From Hordeum vulgare subsp. vulgare (taxonomy: Eukaryota; Streptophyta; Magnoliopsida; Poales; Poaceae), in assembly GCF_904849725.1 (NCBI RefSeq), contig NC_058521.1:341480638-341544637 (forward strand): 64,000 nt of DNA, given 5' to 3'. Shown one piece after another: positions 1 through 11,478 of the stretch; the first letter of the stretch is position 1; every line of letters starts with the position of its first letter. Below the pieces are notes generated by a model. That model searched no databases. It had not been told where the DNA came from and saw only the letters and a list, made by a program, of their open reading frames with translations. Made by a program: the position numbers and the translations under genes.

Positions 1-608
1 CACTTCACCATATTTGGGCCTAGAGGAAGGCATTGGGGAGTAGTAAGTAGATTATGGGTTGCTAGAGTGACAGAAGCTTAAACCCGAGTCTATGCGTTGT
101 TTCGTAAGGGGCTGATTTGGATCCACTAGTTTAATGCTATGGTTAGACATTGTCTTAATTCTTATTTTGTAGTTGCGGATGCTTGCAGGAGGGGTTAATC
201 ATAAGTGGGATGCTTGTCCAACTAAGGGCACTACCCAAGCGCCGGTCCACCCACATATGAAAATATCAAAGTAACAAATGTGAATCACATGAACATGATG
301 AAACTAGCATGACAGAAATTCCCGTCTGTCCTCGTGAGCGTTTTTCCTTCGATAAACTTTGTTCAGGCTTGTACCTTGCTACAAAAGGGATTGGGCCACA
401 TGCTGCACCGTTTCTACTACTTGTTACTTGTTACTTTTCGCTTGCTAGGTTTCACCTTGCTACACCATCACTTGTTACCGCTACTTTCAGTGCTTGCAGT
501 TATTACCTTGCTGAAAACTGTTTATCAGAGCCTTCTGCTCCTCGTTGGGTTCGACACTCTTACTTATCGAAAGGACAACGATAGATCCCCTATACTTGTG
601 GGTCATCA
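1..608. mobile_element. End of an unidentified LTR-type repeat
   Basis: The first 608 bases do not belong to the surrounding gypsy LTR. The intact sister LTR at 19350-23471 runs straight through the equivalent point (about 20338), so this is an insertion whose other end lies left of the window. It stops at TCATCA (603-608) and the next bases, CCCGT (609-613), are the likely 5-bp target duplication. The text ending in a short tract about a stable cccctatacttgtgggtc motif is one I know as common in Triticeae, and its reverse complement starts TGATGACCC, as an LTR would. I see no coding sequence. Family name and orientation are left open. Confidence 0.6.
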
Positions 609-1635
609 CCCGTCATGAGAGTGACCACACATCACTCTCGCCACTAGTAATGTGGCTCTTTTCTACCACCGACCAGAGTAATCAACAAAGCTCCGTCCCA
701 TAAAGTGGTAATGTGGTCGCACATGTAAAGTTGGGACGATCGACACATCATAAAACTATTCCCATTTCCAAAACCACTCACACCAAAATACCCGGTGCAC
801 CACTACTCCCAAAGTGGCCACCTAACTCATCATCACCCTCGGGCGTTAGTGGCACCCGACGGGGTTTTCATAAACCATTTATACCATCATCATGCTCGTG
901 CTTCTACTATGCTTAGCTTTACTTGTCAACATGATATTAGCGTGACCCTCATAGGTGGTAGGATCATCCTCAAAATGCAAGTGCTCTAGAGGAGCCATTG
1001 GTAACATCACTTGAATGATTTACCGATACTTATGATCATATGCAACAGAAATATTTGTTCTACTTAGTAGGCAATATAACATATGCTCAAACATGGTCAA
1101 AGGGCTGCTTGCCTTGATCAGCTAAGTATCCGAGGTCTTCGGGATCTTCAAGTCCAACTCCTTCGTCAAACGTGGTTTCTATCGTCGTATTAAATAAAAA
1201 GCAATAAGTAGCTCACTCAAAAATAGATTACAAAGTCACTTGAAAGATGTTGCTTAATTCTGATAAATCCATATTGTTATTTTAAAAATATTTATCTTTG
1301 GTTTAAGTGAATGGATTATTTTTAGAAATATTTTAATAGAAGCACAACTTTTCCAAAATAGCCTTTTAAATATTATAAAACAGAAAGGTTGACTCAAAAT
1401 TGGTAAAAAGGATCTCTTAAATACTACTCATTTTTAGAAGAATTATGGTGGAAGAATAATTAAAATATATTGGATAATTACTTTCAGAAAAATCATTTAA
1501 AACCAGAATAAACAAAAAAATAAAAAGGGCTGGGGCTTAGTCCTGGCTCGGCCTGTGGCTTGGGCCGGCCCAGCTGGCCCGCCACCCAACCAGCCTAGGC
1601 GCGCGCGCGGACAGGTTCAAACCTAATGCGCGGGC
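609..1635 (-). repeat. 3' LTR of gypsy element B, left segment
   Basis: This stretch aligns base for base, with scattered differences, to 20338-21335 in the right-hand LTR of element B. It is the continuation of the same LTR that resumes at 11479, the two parts being separated by the Sabrina-like insertion. The first kilobase or so of this LTR lies outside the window, beyond the insertion that ends at 608. CGGGC at 1631-1635 is the left copy of the target duplication made by the Sabrina-like element. Confidence 0.88.
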
Positions 1636-3108
1636 TCATACCTCTCCAACGTATCTATAATTTTTTATGGTTCCATGCTATTATGTTGTCAACTTTGGAT
1701 GTTTTGTATGCATGAACATGCTATTTTATATCTTTTTTGGGACTAACCTATTAACTCAGTGGCAAATGCTAGTTTCTGTTTTTTCCTTGTTTTTAACCTT
1801 TTTCAAAGAAGAATATTAAACGGAGTCCAAACGGAATAAAACCTGTGGAATGATTTTTTTCCATAAGAGAAGACACGCAGGGGACTTGAGAACCAAGCCA
1901 AAGTACCCCGGGGGAGGTCACAAGCCCCGTGGCTCCTTTGCCCTACTTCTTCCGCCTATAAATTCTCTAAAAATCCAAAACCACCAGAGAGAGCAACGAA
2001 AATACTTTTCCGTCGCCGCAAGCTTCTGTCTCCGCATGATCCCATCTGTGGACCGTTCTGGTGCCCTTCCGGAGGGGGGATTCAGACATGGAGGGCTTCT
2101 TCATCAACACCATTGCCTCTCTAATGATGCATGAGTAGTTCACCACAGACCTTCGGGCTCATAGCTAGTAGCTAGATGGCTTCTTCTCTCTCTTGGATCT
2201 TCAATACAAAGTTCTCCATGATCTTCATGGAGATCTATCCGATGTAACCTTCTTTTGTGGTGTGTTTTTTGAGATCTGATGAATTGAGGATTTATGATCA
2301 GATTATCTATGAATGTTATTTGAGTCTCCTCTGATCTCTTATATGTGTGATTTCGTATCCTTGTAATTCTCTTCGAGTTGTGGGTTTCGTTTGGCCAACT
2401 TGATCTAGAATTCTTGCAACGGCAGAAGTGCTTGGTTTTGGGTTCATACCATGCGGTGTCCTCACCTAGTGACCGAAGGGGTAGCGAGGCACGCATCATG
2501 TTGTTGCCATCAAGGGTAAAAATATGGGGTTTATATCTATTGCATGAATTTATCCCTCTACATCATGCCATCTTGCTTAAGGCGTTACTCTGTTTGTTTT
2601 GAACTCTATACACTAGATGCATGCTGGAGAGCGGTTGATGTGTGGAGTAATAGTAGTAGATGCAGACAGTATCGGTCTACTTGTCTCGGACGTGATGCCT
2701 ATATGTATGATCATTGCCTTAGATATCATCATGACTTTGCACGATTCTATCAATTGCTCGACAGTAATTCGTTCACCCACCGTAATACTTGTTATCATGA
2801 GAGAAGACTCTAGTGAACACTATGGCCCCCGGGTCTACTTCACATCATATTTTCAGATCTACACTTTTACTTTGTTGCACCTTCCACCTTCAGATCTCAC
2901 CTTGCAAATAATCATGAAGGGATTGACAACCCCTTTATAGCGTTGGTTGCAAGTTTGTTTATTTTTGCGCAGGTACATTGGTGCCTCATCTTGATACTCC
3001 TACTGGATTGATACCTTGTCTCTCAAACTGAGGGAAATACTACTGCTACTGTGCTGCATCACCCTTTCATCTTCAAGGGAAAAACCAACGCAAGCTCAAG
3101 AGGTAGCA
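1636..3108 (+). repeat. 5' LTR of the Sabrina-like element
   Basis: 1473 bases, starting TCATACCTCTCC where the partner LTR starts TGATACGTCTCC, so the terminal TG is mutated to TC. It ends GAGGTAGCA. Compared with the 3' LTR it lacks 45 bases that correspond to 10267-10311. A TATA-like element is at 1957-1963. Confidence 0.88.
1957..1963 (+). promoter_or_regulatory. TATA box of Sabrina 5' LTR
   Basis: TATAAAT in the sense orientation of the element, about 320 bases into the LTR; the same motif is kept in the 3' LTR at 10340-10346. This is the expected place for the U3/R promoter. Assignment rests on motif, orientation and conservation only. Confidence 0.45.
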
Positions 3109-3119
3109 AGAAGAATTTC

Positions 3120-3137
3120 TAGCGTCGTTGCCGGGGA
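3120..3137 (+). other. Primer-binding site, tRNA-Asp type
   Basis: The bases TAGCGTCGTTGCCGGGGA begin 12 bases after the 5' LTR. Gypsy elements of this group use a site complementary to the 3' end of tRNA-Asp (TGGCGCCGTTGCCGGGGA); two C-to-T or G-to-A type changes separate the two. It confirms the orientation and the LTR end. Confidence 0.75.
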
Positions 3138-3388
3138 GGATCAAGTCAAGAATAGTCTCCCGTCAATGTGCCAATTTCGGTTGCCGTTGTGGGGGAGTGT
3201 TCGAAGTGAAGCATATCCAAGTAACTATCGCAAACTCATCTCTTGCATTTACATTATTTGCCTTTTGCCTCACGTTTTCTTCTCCCCACTTCTGAAAAAA
3301 AATTACAAAAATATTTGCCTTTTTTGTTCGCCCTTTTCTTTCGCATGCTTTCTGTTCGCTTTTGTGCTTGTCTGCTTGCTGAGTCACC

Positions 3389-5503
3389 ATGACTGAAAAC
3401 ACCAAATTTTGTGACTTCTCGAATACTAATAATAATGTTTTTATTAGTACTCCGATTTCTCCCGCCACTAGTGCGGAATCATATGAAATCAATGATGCCT
3501 TGCTGAATCTTCTTATGAAAGAGGAATTTTCCGGCCTTCCTAGTGAAGATGCCCCATCCCATCTTAATACCTTCATTGAGTTATGCGATATGAAAAAGAA
3601 GTAAGCTGTGGATAATGATGTGATTAAATTGAATCTATTTCCGTTCTCATTACGAGATTGAGCAAAAACTTGGTTTTCATCTTTGACCAAAACTAGTATT
3701 GATTCTTCGAACAAGTATAAAGATGCTTATATATCCAAGTATTTTCCACCGGCTAAGATTATCTCTCTCCATAATGATATCATGAATTTTAAGCAACCAG
3801 ATCATCAACATGTTGCACAATCTTGGGAGAGAATGAAATTGATGATTAGAAATTGTCCCGCTCATGGCTTGAGTCTTTGGATGATTATACAAATCTTCTA
3901 TGCTAGTTTGAATTTTGCATCTAGAAATATCTTGGATTCCGCCTCCGGTGGAACTTTCATGGAAATCACATTAGGAGAAGCCACAAAACTCCTAGATAAT
4001 ATCATGACAAACTATTCTCAATGGCACACTGAAAGGTCACCTACTCGTAAAAAAGTGCATGCTATAGAAGAAATTAACTCTTCGAGTGCTAAGATGGATG
4101 AGTTAATGAAATTGTTTGTTAGTAAAGGTGCTCCTCTAGATCCAAATGATATGCCTTTGTCTTCCTTGATTGAGAATAGCAATGAAAGCTTGGATGTTAA
4201 TTTTGTTGGTAGGAATAACTTTGGCAACAACAATGCTTATAGAGGTAACTTTATTCGTAGGCCTTTTCCTAGTAATCCCTCTAATAACTTTCGCAATTCC
4301 TACAACAATGCTCATGGAAATTACAATAAATTTCCCTCTGATCTTGAGAGTAATATTAAATAGTTTATCAACCCGCAAAAGATTTTCAATGCATCCATAG
4401 AAGAAAAACTACTCAAAATTGATGACTTGGCTAGGACCGTTGATAGAATGTCTCTTGATATTGATGCTTTGAAATTGAGATGTGCTCCTCCCAAGATTAA
4501 TATGGATGAAACTTTGAAAGCTATGCCTGTTTCCATGAATGAGAGTAAAGAAAGAACTGCCCAAATTCGTGCTAGACATGAATGGCTTAAAAAGGCGTGT
4601 TCTCGTGATGAGAATCACAAAGATCTTAAAGTGCTTGGTGTGACTCCTATTGAATCCTTGTTTTCTAATGTAAAACCTATTGAGGATGGGGCTGGATATG
4701 AATCCACTTTGGTTGAGCAACGCCCCAATGATTCGGATTCTATCTATCTTGACGCTAAAAGCACTGAAAGTGGAGTAGAGGATAGCAAAACTTTGAGTAG
4801 TGATGAAATTACTACTTTGGATTTCAAGGAATTCAATTATGATAGTTGCTCTTTGATTGAATGTATTTCCTTGATGCGATCCATCCTAAACTCTCCACAT
4901 GCTTATAGCCAAAACAATGCTTTTACCGATCATATCTTTGATGCTATGATGAAATCTCTTAAAGAGAAACTTGAGTTGGAGATATCTATTCCTAGAAAAC
5001 TTCATGACGAGTGGGAACCTACTATCAAAATCAAGATTAAAAACTATGAATGCAATGCTTTGTGTGATTTGGATGCTAGTGTTTCCGTTATTCCAAAGTC
5101 TTTATGTGATGTTCTAGGCTACAATGATATTGATGAGTGCTCTCTTAATTTGCATCTTGCGGATTCTACTGTTAAGAAACCTATGGGAAGGATCAATGAT
5201 GTTCTTATTATTGCAAATAGGAACTATGTACCCGTAGATTTCATTGTGCTTGATATTGATTGCAATCCGACATGTCCCATCATTCTTGGCAGATCTTTCC
5301 TTAGGACAATTGGTGCTATCATCAGTAAGAAGGAAGGGAATATTAGATTTCAATTTCCATTAAAGAAGGGCATGGAACACTTTCCTGGAAAGAAAATAAG
5401 ATTGCCTTATGAATCCATGATGAGGGCTAATTATGGCTTGAGCACAAAGACGAAGATACTTGATTCTATCGCCTTATGTCTAGCTAAGGAAGTTAAACAA
5501 TAG
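3389..5503 (+). pseudogene. Sabrina gag-protease, three in-frame stops
   Basis: One 705-codon frame from the ATG at 3389 to the TAG at 5501-5503, broken only by stops at 3602-3604 (TAA), 3659-3661 (TGA) and 4361-4363 (TAG); all pieces are in the same frame, with no frameshift. The N-terminal third resembles retrotransposon gag (AKTWFSSL, MKLMIRNCPAHGL). The middle is Asn-rich and low in complexity. Around residues 555-570 there is a pepsin-like active site, CDLDASVSVIP, in which the usual Gly after D-L is Asp. The frame ends with a polar tail; nothing like reverse transcriptase or integrase follows. The role would be the particle shell plus its processing protease. The three stops can each arise from CAA, CGA or CAG by a single C-to-T change, as expected for methylated silent repeats. 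Confidence 0.8.
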
Positions 5504-8106
5504 CGCTTGTTGGGAGGCAACCCAATTAATTTATCTTTGCTTTTTGCTTTCTATTTTGTTGTGTCCACACCATCATAATTCTGTTATGATTGTATTTTTT
5601 GTGTTTCTTTTTGGGTTTGTGCCAAGTAAAACATTTATGACTAGTTTTGGTGATGGTTGTTTGATCATGCTGAAAAAGACAAAAACTTTGTGCTCACGAA
5701 ATTATTTTTAATTACTACCCAGAAAGAGCTTTTGAGTTGATTAATTTTGCTTCTGGTTGATATGCAAATTTCCCTAATTGTCATCATTGTTCAGAATTTT
5801 TGAGATAACAGAAGTATATGAAGTATACAGATTGCTACAGACTGGTGTGTTTTTCACAGATTCTGTTTTTGTTGTGTTGATTGCTTATTTTGATGAAACT
5901 ATGGATAGTATCGGGTGGGTACTAGCCATGGAAAAGTGATAATACAGTAATGTAACATCAATCTAAATAGAAATAAAGTTTACTATAGTACCTAAAGAGT
6001 TGGTAGTTTGTTTTCTTATGCTAATGATATCACGAGTTTCTGTTTAAGTTTTGTGTTGTGAAGTTTTCAAGTTTTGCCTCATGTTCTCAGGGACAATGGG
6101 ATAAAGAGTGGAAAGAGCTCAAGCTTGGGGATGCCCAAGGTATACCAAGCCAAATTCAACGACCCCAAAAAGCCTAAGCTTGGGGATGCCCCGGGAAGGC
6201 GTCCCCTCTTTCGGCTTCAGTCCATCGGTAACGTTACTTGGAGCTATATTTTTATTCACCAAATGATATGTGTTTTTCTTGGAGCGTCATGTATTATAGG
6301 ATTCTTTTTTTTGTCGCAATCATCCTTGCTGCACACCTTTTTGAGAGAGACATGCACTCATCGTGAATTTGTTAGAATACTCTTTGAGCTTCACTTATAT
6401 CTTTTGAGCTAGATAACTTTGCTCTAGTGCTTCACTTAGACCTTTTTAGATAACGGCGGTTTCATATTTTGAAGAAATAAAAACTCTCGATCTTCACTTA
6501 TATCTTTTTGAGAGTGATTTCTCTAAGTAACTTGGAAATTGGCGTGTGCTATGAAATTAGTCCTAAATATGATAGGCATCCAAAGAGGATATAATAAAAA
6601 CTTCCATATTCAAGTGCATGGATTAGTAAAAGAAGTTTGATTCCTCACAATTAGTTTTGAGGTATGGATTTGGTAATATTAGAGTTATGTTAGTAGGGTG
6701 TTGTGAATCTAGAAATACTTGTGTTGAAGTTAGTGATTCCCGTAGCATGCACATATGGTGAACCACTATGTTAGGAAGTCGGAGCATAATTGATTTATTG
6801 ATTGTCATCCTTTGTGTGGCGGTCGGGATCGCGCGATGGTTAACACCTGCCAACCCTTCCCCTAGGAGTATGTGTTTAGCACTTTGTTTCCTTTACTAGT
6901 AAAACTTCCACAATAAGTATATGAGTCTTCATGACTAATGTGAGTCTATGGTATAGATGCACTTTCACCTTCCACCATTGGTAGCCTCTCTAGTGCCGTG
7001 CAACTTTTGACGGTGCACAAAATCACCATATACCTTCCTCAAAACAGCCACCATACCTACCAATTATGGCATTTTCATAGCCATTCCGAGATATATTGCC
7101 ATGCAACTCCCACCGTTTCGTCTCATGACTTGTGCCGTCACTTTCATATTGCCATTGCATGATCATAAGATAGTTAGCGAGATGTTTCAACGTCCTACGC
7201 TAAGCTAGATCGTTGCACATCCCGGTACACTGTCGGAGGCATTTCCTATAGAGTCATCATTGTTCTAAGCATTGAGCTGTGAGTAAATAATCGTGTGATG
7301 ATCATCATTACTAGAGCATTGTCCCATGTGAGTAAGTAAAAAAAAAGAGGCCAAGGATGCCCACCAAAAAAATAAAATGAAAAGAGGCCAAAGAGCCGAA
7401 AATAAAAAAAAGAGAGAGAAAAATAGAGAAGGGACAATGCTACTATATTCTTCCACACTTGTGCTTCAAAATAGCACCATGTTCTTCATGATAGAGAGTC
7501 TCTTGTTTTGACACTTCCATATACTAGTGGAAATCTCCATTATATAACGTGGCTTGTATATTCCAATGATGGGCTTCCTCAAAATTTCCCGAGGTCTTCG
7601 TGAGCAAGCAAGTTGGGTGCACACCTACTAGTCTCCTTTTGAGCTTTCACACACTTATAGCTCTAAGTGCATCCGTTGCATGGAAATCCCTACTCATTCA
7701 CATTGATATCTATAGATGGGCATCTCCATAGCCCGTTAATAAGCTGAGTAGATGTGACCATCTCCTCCTTTTGGCCTCACAACCTCCACCACACTCTATT
7801 TCACCTATAGTGATATATCCATGGCTTACGGTCATGTATTGCATGAGAGTTGAAAAAGTTTGAGGAAGTAAGAGTGCGAAAACAATTACTTGGCCAATAC
7901 CGGGGTAATGCATGATTTAAATTCGTTGTGTGAGGATGTGGAGCATAGCCAGACTATATGATTTTGTAGGCATAACTTTCCTTGGCCTTGTTATTTCGAA
8001 AGTTCATGATCACTTTGCTAGTATGCTTGAAGTATTATTGTTTTCTTGTCAATAGTAAACTATTCTTTTGAATCTTACCGATCTGAAAATTCATCCCACA
8101 AGAAAT
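5504..8106 (+). other. Non-coding interior of the Sabrina-like element
   Basis: 2.6 kb between the gag-protease stop and the solo LTR. No reading frame here resembles polymerase or integrase. It contains two copies of a purine-tract-like motif (6121-6190), an A-rich stretch with repeats of AAGAGGCCAA at about 7330-7430, and otherwise AT-rich unique-looking sequence. The remaining interior, 9874-9975, lies beyond the solo LTR. GAAAT at 8102-8106 is the left target duplication of that LTR. Confidence 0.7.
6121..6190 (+). repeat. Pair of purine-tract-like 15-mers
   Basis: AAGCTTGGGGATGCC occurs at 6121-6135 and again at 6176-6190. The same word, with one final-base difference, lies directly before the 3' LTR at 9961-9975, the position of the polypurine tract that primes plus-strand DNA synthesis. 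Confidence 0.8.
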
Positions 8107-9868
8107 TGTTGGGTAACATAGCATGAATTCAAAATTTTCCTACGCTTATTCAGATCTTCCTATGGAGAGACCAGCAACGAGAGAGGGGTAAGAGCATCTT
8201 CGTACCTTTGAAGATCGCTAAGCGGAAGCGTTGCTAGAACGCGGTTGATGGAGTCGTACTCGCAGCGATTCCGATCTAGTGCCGAACAACGCCACCTCCG
8301 CGTTCAACACACGTGCAGCCCAGTGACGTCTCCCGCACCTTGATCCAGCAAGGAGGAGGAAGAGGTTAGGGAAGAAGACCAGAAACACGACGGCGTGGTG
8401 TTGGTGGAGAGACGAGGTCTCCCGGCAGGGCTTCGCCAAGCGCCGGCAGAGAGGAGGAGGGAGAGGAGCAGGGCTGCGCCGAGAGAGAGAGATTCAACCG
8501 TGTCTCAAACAGCCCCGAACCTCATCTATATATAGGGGGAGAGGGAGGGGGCGCAGCCCTTAGGGTTCCCACCCCTAAGGGGTGCGGCAGCCCTTAGATG
8601 GGAGAGGGGTGGCGGCCAGGGCAAGGGGAAGGGGTGGCGCACCCCTGTGGTGGGCCTAAGGCCCACCTTAGTTAGGGTTCCCCCTTTCCCCTTTTTTCTG
8701 GTGCACATGGGCTGGGTGGGGGGCGCACCAGCCCACTTAGGGGTTGGTTCCCTTCCCCACTTAGCCCATCTAGCCTCCCGGGGTCGTCACCCCCTTTCGG
8801 TGGTCCCCCGGGACCACCTCCGGTGGTCCTGGTGGTCCCGGTACGTTACCAGTGATGCCCGAAACACTTCCGGTGTCCGAAACCATCCGTCCTATATATC
8901 AATCTTTACCTCCGGACCATTCCGGAGCTCCTCGTGACGTCCGGGATCTCATCCGGGACTCCGAACAAGTTTCGGTAATCTCGTATAACAATTCCCTATA
9001 ACCCTAGCGTCATCGAACCTTAAGTGTGTAGACCCTACGGGTTCGGGAGACAGGCAGACATGACCGAGACACCTCTCTGGCCAATAACCATCAGCGGGGT
9101 CTGGATACCCATGGTGGCTCCCACTAGCTCCACGATGATCTCATCGGATGAACCACGATGTCAAGGATTCAATCAATCCCGTATACGATTCCCTTTGTCT
9201 CTCGGTATAGAACTTGCCCGAGATTCGATCGTCGGTATACCTATACCTTGTTCAATCTCGTTACCGGTAAGTCTCTTTACTCGTTCCGTAGCACGTCATC
9301 GTGTGACTAACTCCTTAGTCACATTGAGCTCATGATGATGTTCAACCGAGTGGGCCCAGAGATACCTCTCCGTCACATGGAGTGACAAATCCCGATCTCG
9401 ATTCGTGCCAACCCAACAGACACTTTCGGAGGTACTCGTAGTGCACCTTTATAGTCACCCAGTTACGCTGTGACGTTTGATACACCCAAAGCACTCCTAT
9501 GGTATCCGGGAGTTGCACAATCTCACGGTCGAAGGAAAAGATACTTAACATTAGAAAAGCATTAGCATACGAACAATACGATCTAGTGCTAGGCTTAGGA
9601 TTGGGTCTTGTCCACCACATCATTCTCCCAATGATGTGATCCCGTTATCAATGACATCCAATGTCCATGATCAGGAAACCATGATCATCTATTGACTAAC
9701 GAGCTAGCCAACTAGAGGCTTGCTAGGGACACATTGTGATCTATTCATTCACACATGTATTACTGTTTCCTGTTAATACAATTATAGCATGAACGATAGA
9801 CGATTATCATGAACAAGGAAATATGATAATAACCATTTTATTATTGCCTCTAGGGCATATTTCCAACA
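8107..9868 (-). mobile_element. Angela/BARE-type solo LTR
   Basis: A 1762-base LTR in minus orientation: its reverse complement starts TGTTGGAAATATGCCCTAGA, which I recognise as the Angela/BARE/WIS LTR start, and ends with CAACA. It is flanked by perfect copies of GAAAT at 8102-8106 and 9869-9873. No internal domain, primer site or second LTR is present, so this is a solo LTR left by recombination between the two LTRs of a full element. It splits the interior of the Sabrina-like element and is therefore younger than it. Confidence 0.92.
8526..8535 (-). promoter_or_regulatory. TATA box of the solo LTR
   Basis: CTATATATAG, preceded in minus orientation by a purine-free, C-rich tract, lies about 1.3 kb into the LTR, where BARE-type LTRs have their promoters. 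With no internal domain it could only drive transcription into the flanking Sabrina sequence. Confidence 0.45.
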
Positions 9869-9975
9869 GAAATAAGTTACAAATTACAAATATGTTAGGT
9901 AACATTCCACATCGAAAATTCAGTCTTTATCACTTCCCTACTCGAGGACGAGTAGGAGTTAAGCTTGGGGATGCT

Positions 9976-11478
9976 TGATACGTCTCCAACGTATCTATAA
10001 TTTTTGATGGTTCCATGCTATTATCTTGTCAACTTTGGATGTTTTGTATGCATGAACATGCTATTTTATATCTTTTTGGGGACTAACCTATTAACTCAGT
10101 GCCAAGTGCCAGTTTTTGTTTTTCCATGTTTTTGACCTTTTTCAGAGAAGAATATTAAACAGAGTCGAAACGGAATAAAACCTGTGGAATGATTTTTTCC
10201 ATAACAGAAGATACGCAGGGGACCTGAGAACCAAGGGAAAGGACCCCGGGGGAGGTCACAAGCCCCCTAGTCGCGGCATGGGGGCGCGCCTAGCAGGCTT
10301 GTGGGGCCCCCGTGGCTCCTTTGCCCTACTTCTTCCGCCTATAAATTCTCTAAAAATCCAAAACCACCAAAGAGAGCCATGAAAATACTTTTCCGCCGCC
10401 GCAAGCTTGTGTTTCCGCAAGATACCATCTGGGACCGTTCTGGTGCCCTACCGAAGGGGGGATTCGGACACGGAGGGCTTCTTCATCAACACCATTGCCT
10501 CTCCGATGATGCGTGAGTAGTTCACCACAGACCTTCGGGTCCATAGCTAGTAGCTAGATGGCTTGTTCTCTCTCTTCGATCTTCAATACAAAGTTCTCCA
10601 TGATCTTCATGGAGATCTATCCGATGTCACCTTCTTTTGCGGTCTATTTGTCGAGATCCGATGAATTGTGAATTTATGATCAGATTATCTATGAATGTTA
10701 TTTAAGTCTCCTCTGATCTCTTATATGCATGATTTCGTATCCTTGTAATTCTCTTCGAGTTGTGGGTTTCGTTTGGCCAACTTGATCTATAATTCTTGCA
10801 ATGGGAGAAGTGCTTGGTTTTGGGTTCATACCGTGCGGTGTCCTCACCTAGTGACCGAAGGGGTAGCGAGGAACGCCGTCAAGGGTAAAAAGATGGGGTT
10901 TATATCTATTGCATGAATTTATCCCTCTACATCATGTCATCTTGCTTAAGGCGTTACTCTGTTTGTTATGAACTCAATACACTAGATGCATGCTGGATAG
11001 CGATCGATGTATGAGGAGTAGTAGTAGATGCAGACAGTATCGGTCTACTTGTCTCATACGTGATGCCTATATGTATGATCATTGCCTTAGATATCATCAT
11101 GACTTTGCGCGATTCTATCAATTGCTCGACAGTAATTCGTTCACCCACCGTACTACTTGCTATCATGAGAGAAGCCTCTAGTGAACACTATGGCCCCTGG
11201 GTCTACTTCACATCATAATTTTAGATCTACACTTTTACTTTCTTGCACTTTCCACCTTCAGATCTCACCTTGCAAATAATCATGAAGGGATTGACAACCC
11301 CTTTATAGCGTTGGGTGCAAGTTTGTTTGTTTTTGCGCAGGTACATTGGTGCCACATCTTGATACTCCTACTGGATTGATACCTTGGTTCTCAAACTGAT
11401 GGAAATCCTTATTGCTACTATGCTGCATCACCATTTCCTCTTCAAAGGAAAAAAACAACGCAAGCTAAAGAGGTAGCA
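9976..11478 (+). repeat. 3' LTR of the Sabrina-like element
   Basis: 1503 bases from TGATACGTC to GAGGTAGCA, preceded by the purine-rich tract at 9961-9975. It carries the TATA motif at 10340-10346. It is 45 bases longer in one place (10267-10311) than the 5' copy, where a deletion occurred between short GCCCC repeats. CGGGC at 11479-11483 is the right-hand target duplication. Confidence 0.9.

Larger units (their letters stand above)
1636..11478 (+). mobile_element. Sabrina-like gypsy retrotransposon, complete
   Basis: A complete element in plus orientation with two related LTRs (1636-3108 and 9976-11478), a tRNA-Asp-type primer site, a gag-protease frame and a purine-rich tract before the 3' LTR. 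It is flanked by a perfect 5-bp duplication, CGGGC, at 1631-1635 and 11479-11483. The LTR carries a stretch (about 2016-2033 and 10402-10419) that nearly matches the Sabrina marker-primer sequence I remember, hence the family name. No reverse transcriptase, RNase H or integrase is visible between 5504 and 9975, so the element looks non-autonomous. By eye the LTRs differ at roughly 15 of the first 215 bases. An Angela-type solo LTR interrupts it at 8107-9868. Confidence 0.88.

Noticed and set aside
8647..8937. 96-codon frame in the solo LTR
   Set aside because: Antisense to the LTR, Pro/Gly-rich and without homologous features; LTR sequence of this family is non-coding.
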